A DNA stretch of 64,000 bases from Arthrobacter methylotrophus (GTDB lineage: Bacteria > Actinomycetota > Actinomycetes > Actinomycetales > Micrococcaceae). Shown one piece after another: positions 63,846 through 64,000 of the stretch (position 1 is the stretch's first letter; each line of letters starts with the position of its first letter). The stretch lies in the NCBI RefSeq assembly GCF_039539965.1, contig NZ_BAABED010000001.1, positions 1,426,001 to 1,490,000 on the forward strand, read 5' to 3'. Both the position numbers and the translations under genes were made by a program. The notes beneath the pieces were generated by a model. That model had not been told where the DNA came from. It saw only the letters and a list, made by a program, of their open reading frames with translations, and searched no databases.

Positions 63846-64000
63846 TGTCATTCGCTGGACCACCCGCGGACTGATTTCCGGCACCTGCCGGCCCACAGTC
63901 ATTGGCTTGGAAAACGTACCCAAAGAAGGGCCCTTCATTGTGGCCCCGAATCATTTGTCTTTTCTGGACAGTGTGATTGTCCAGGCCCTGATGCCCCGTC
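63832..64000 (+). CDS. 1-acylglycerol-3-phosphate acyltransferase (PlsC-like), N-terminal part
   Basis: The first 56 codons are in the window; the gene runs off the end. [30 protein letters not shown] is followed by [18 protein letters not shown], where NHLSFLD is the HX4D catalytic motif of PlsC acyltransferases that make phosphatidic acid. GAGGTG lies seven bases upstream of ATG 63832. It overlaps the phosphatase gene by 14 bases, so the two are co-translated. Confidence 0.85.
   Translation, partial: MEAFDVIRWTTRGLISGTCRPTVIGLENVPKEGPFIVAPNHLSFLDSVIVQALMPR

Overview
The window is a high-GC actinobacterial chromosome segment, most likely from Arthrobacter sensu lato (Micrococcaceae). Support comes from the CoaE-GrpB fusion, the polA / Eis-like / rpsA / coaE / uvrB / terC / uvrA order, and a LexA box, a RecA-NDp-type promoter and leaderless starts typical of Actinobacteria. 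No tRNA, rRNA, CRISPR array, IS element or prophage was seen. The assignment rests on gene content, not on a search.

Layout. 1-13.9 kb: mixed metabolism and transport (alcohol dehydrogenase end, FMN-binding protein, Pta, MFS and APC transporters, Nramp manganese importer, thioredoxin reductase, GNAT, TMEM175 channel, Zn alcohol dehydrogenase, a frameshifted Tat-exported PHP hydrolase, slipin). 13.9-19.7 kb: HrpB helicase, M50-like protease, EF-G2-like GTPase. 19.7-24.0 kb (minus): a likely operon of RseB/LolA-like exported protein, ABC-2 ATPase and permease, YciO, and alpha/beta hydrolase. 24.2-27.3 kb (minus): kynA-kynU-paaX tryptophan catabolism operon. 27.4-34.6 kb (plus): the most unusual region, with aspartokinase, a diaminobutyrate aminotransferase split by a frameshift, and a 1371-residue Pls-type single-module NRPS. 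This is predicted to make a cationic 2,4-diaminobutyrate homopolymer, like epsilon-poly-lysine. 35-44.7 kb: Pit phosphate transporter, polA, Eis-like acetyltransferase, an exported polysaccharide deacetylase and rpsA. 44.7-45 kb: a structured 93-bp direct repeat pair. 45-64 kb: YigZ, CoaE-GrpB, UvrB, a manganese-riboswitch-controlled TerC, peptidase, GNAT, DUF3516 helicase, a methyltransferase, a heterodimeric ABC exporter with its GntR regulator, UvrA, a phosphatase, and the start of an acyltransferase.

How the parts connect. Manganese: an importer (mntH) with a DtxR/MntR-type operator and a TerC protein behind a yybP-ykoY riboswitch. DNA repair: uvrA behind a LexA box, uvrB behind a RecA-NDp-type promoter, plus polA. 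Polymer: LysC supplies aspartyl phosphate, the aminotransferase converts aspartate semialdehyde to diaminobutyrate, and the NRPS polymerises it. Eleven genes share the pattern TANNNT, six bases, then ATG/GTG, which predicts widespread leaderless transcription. Both frameshifts lie in C4G3-4 runs and need one extra base, so base-calling error must be excluded before calling them pseudogenes.
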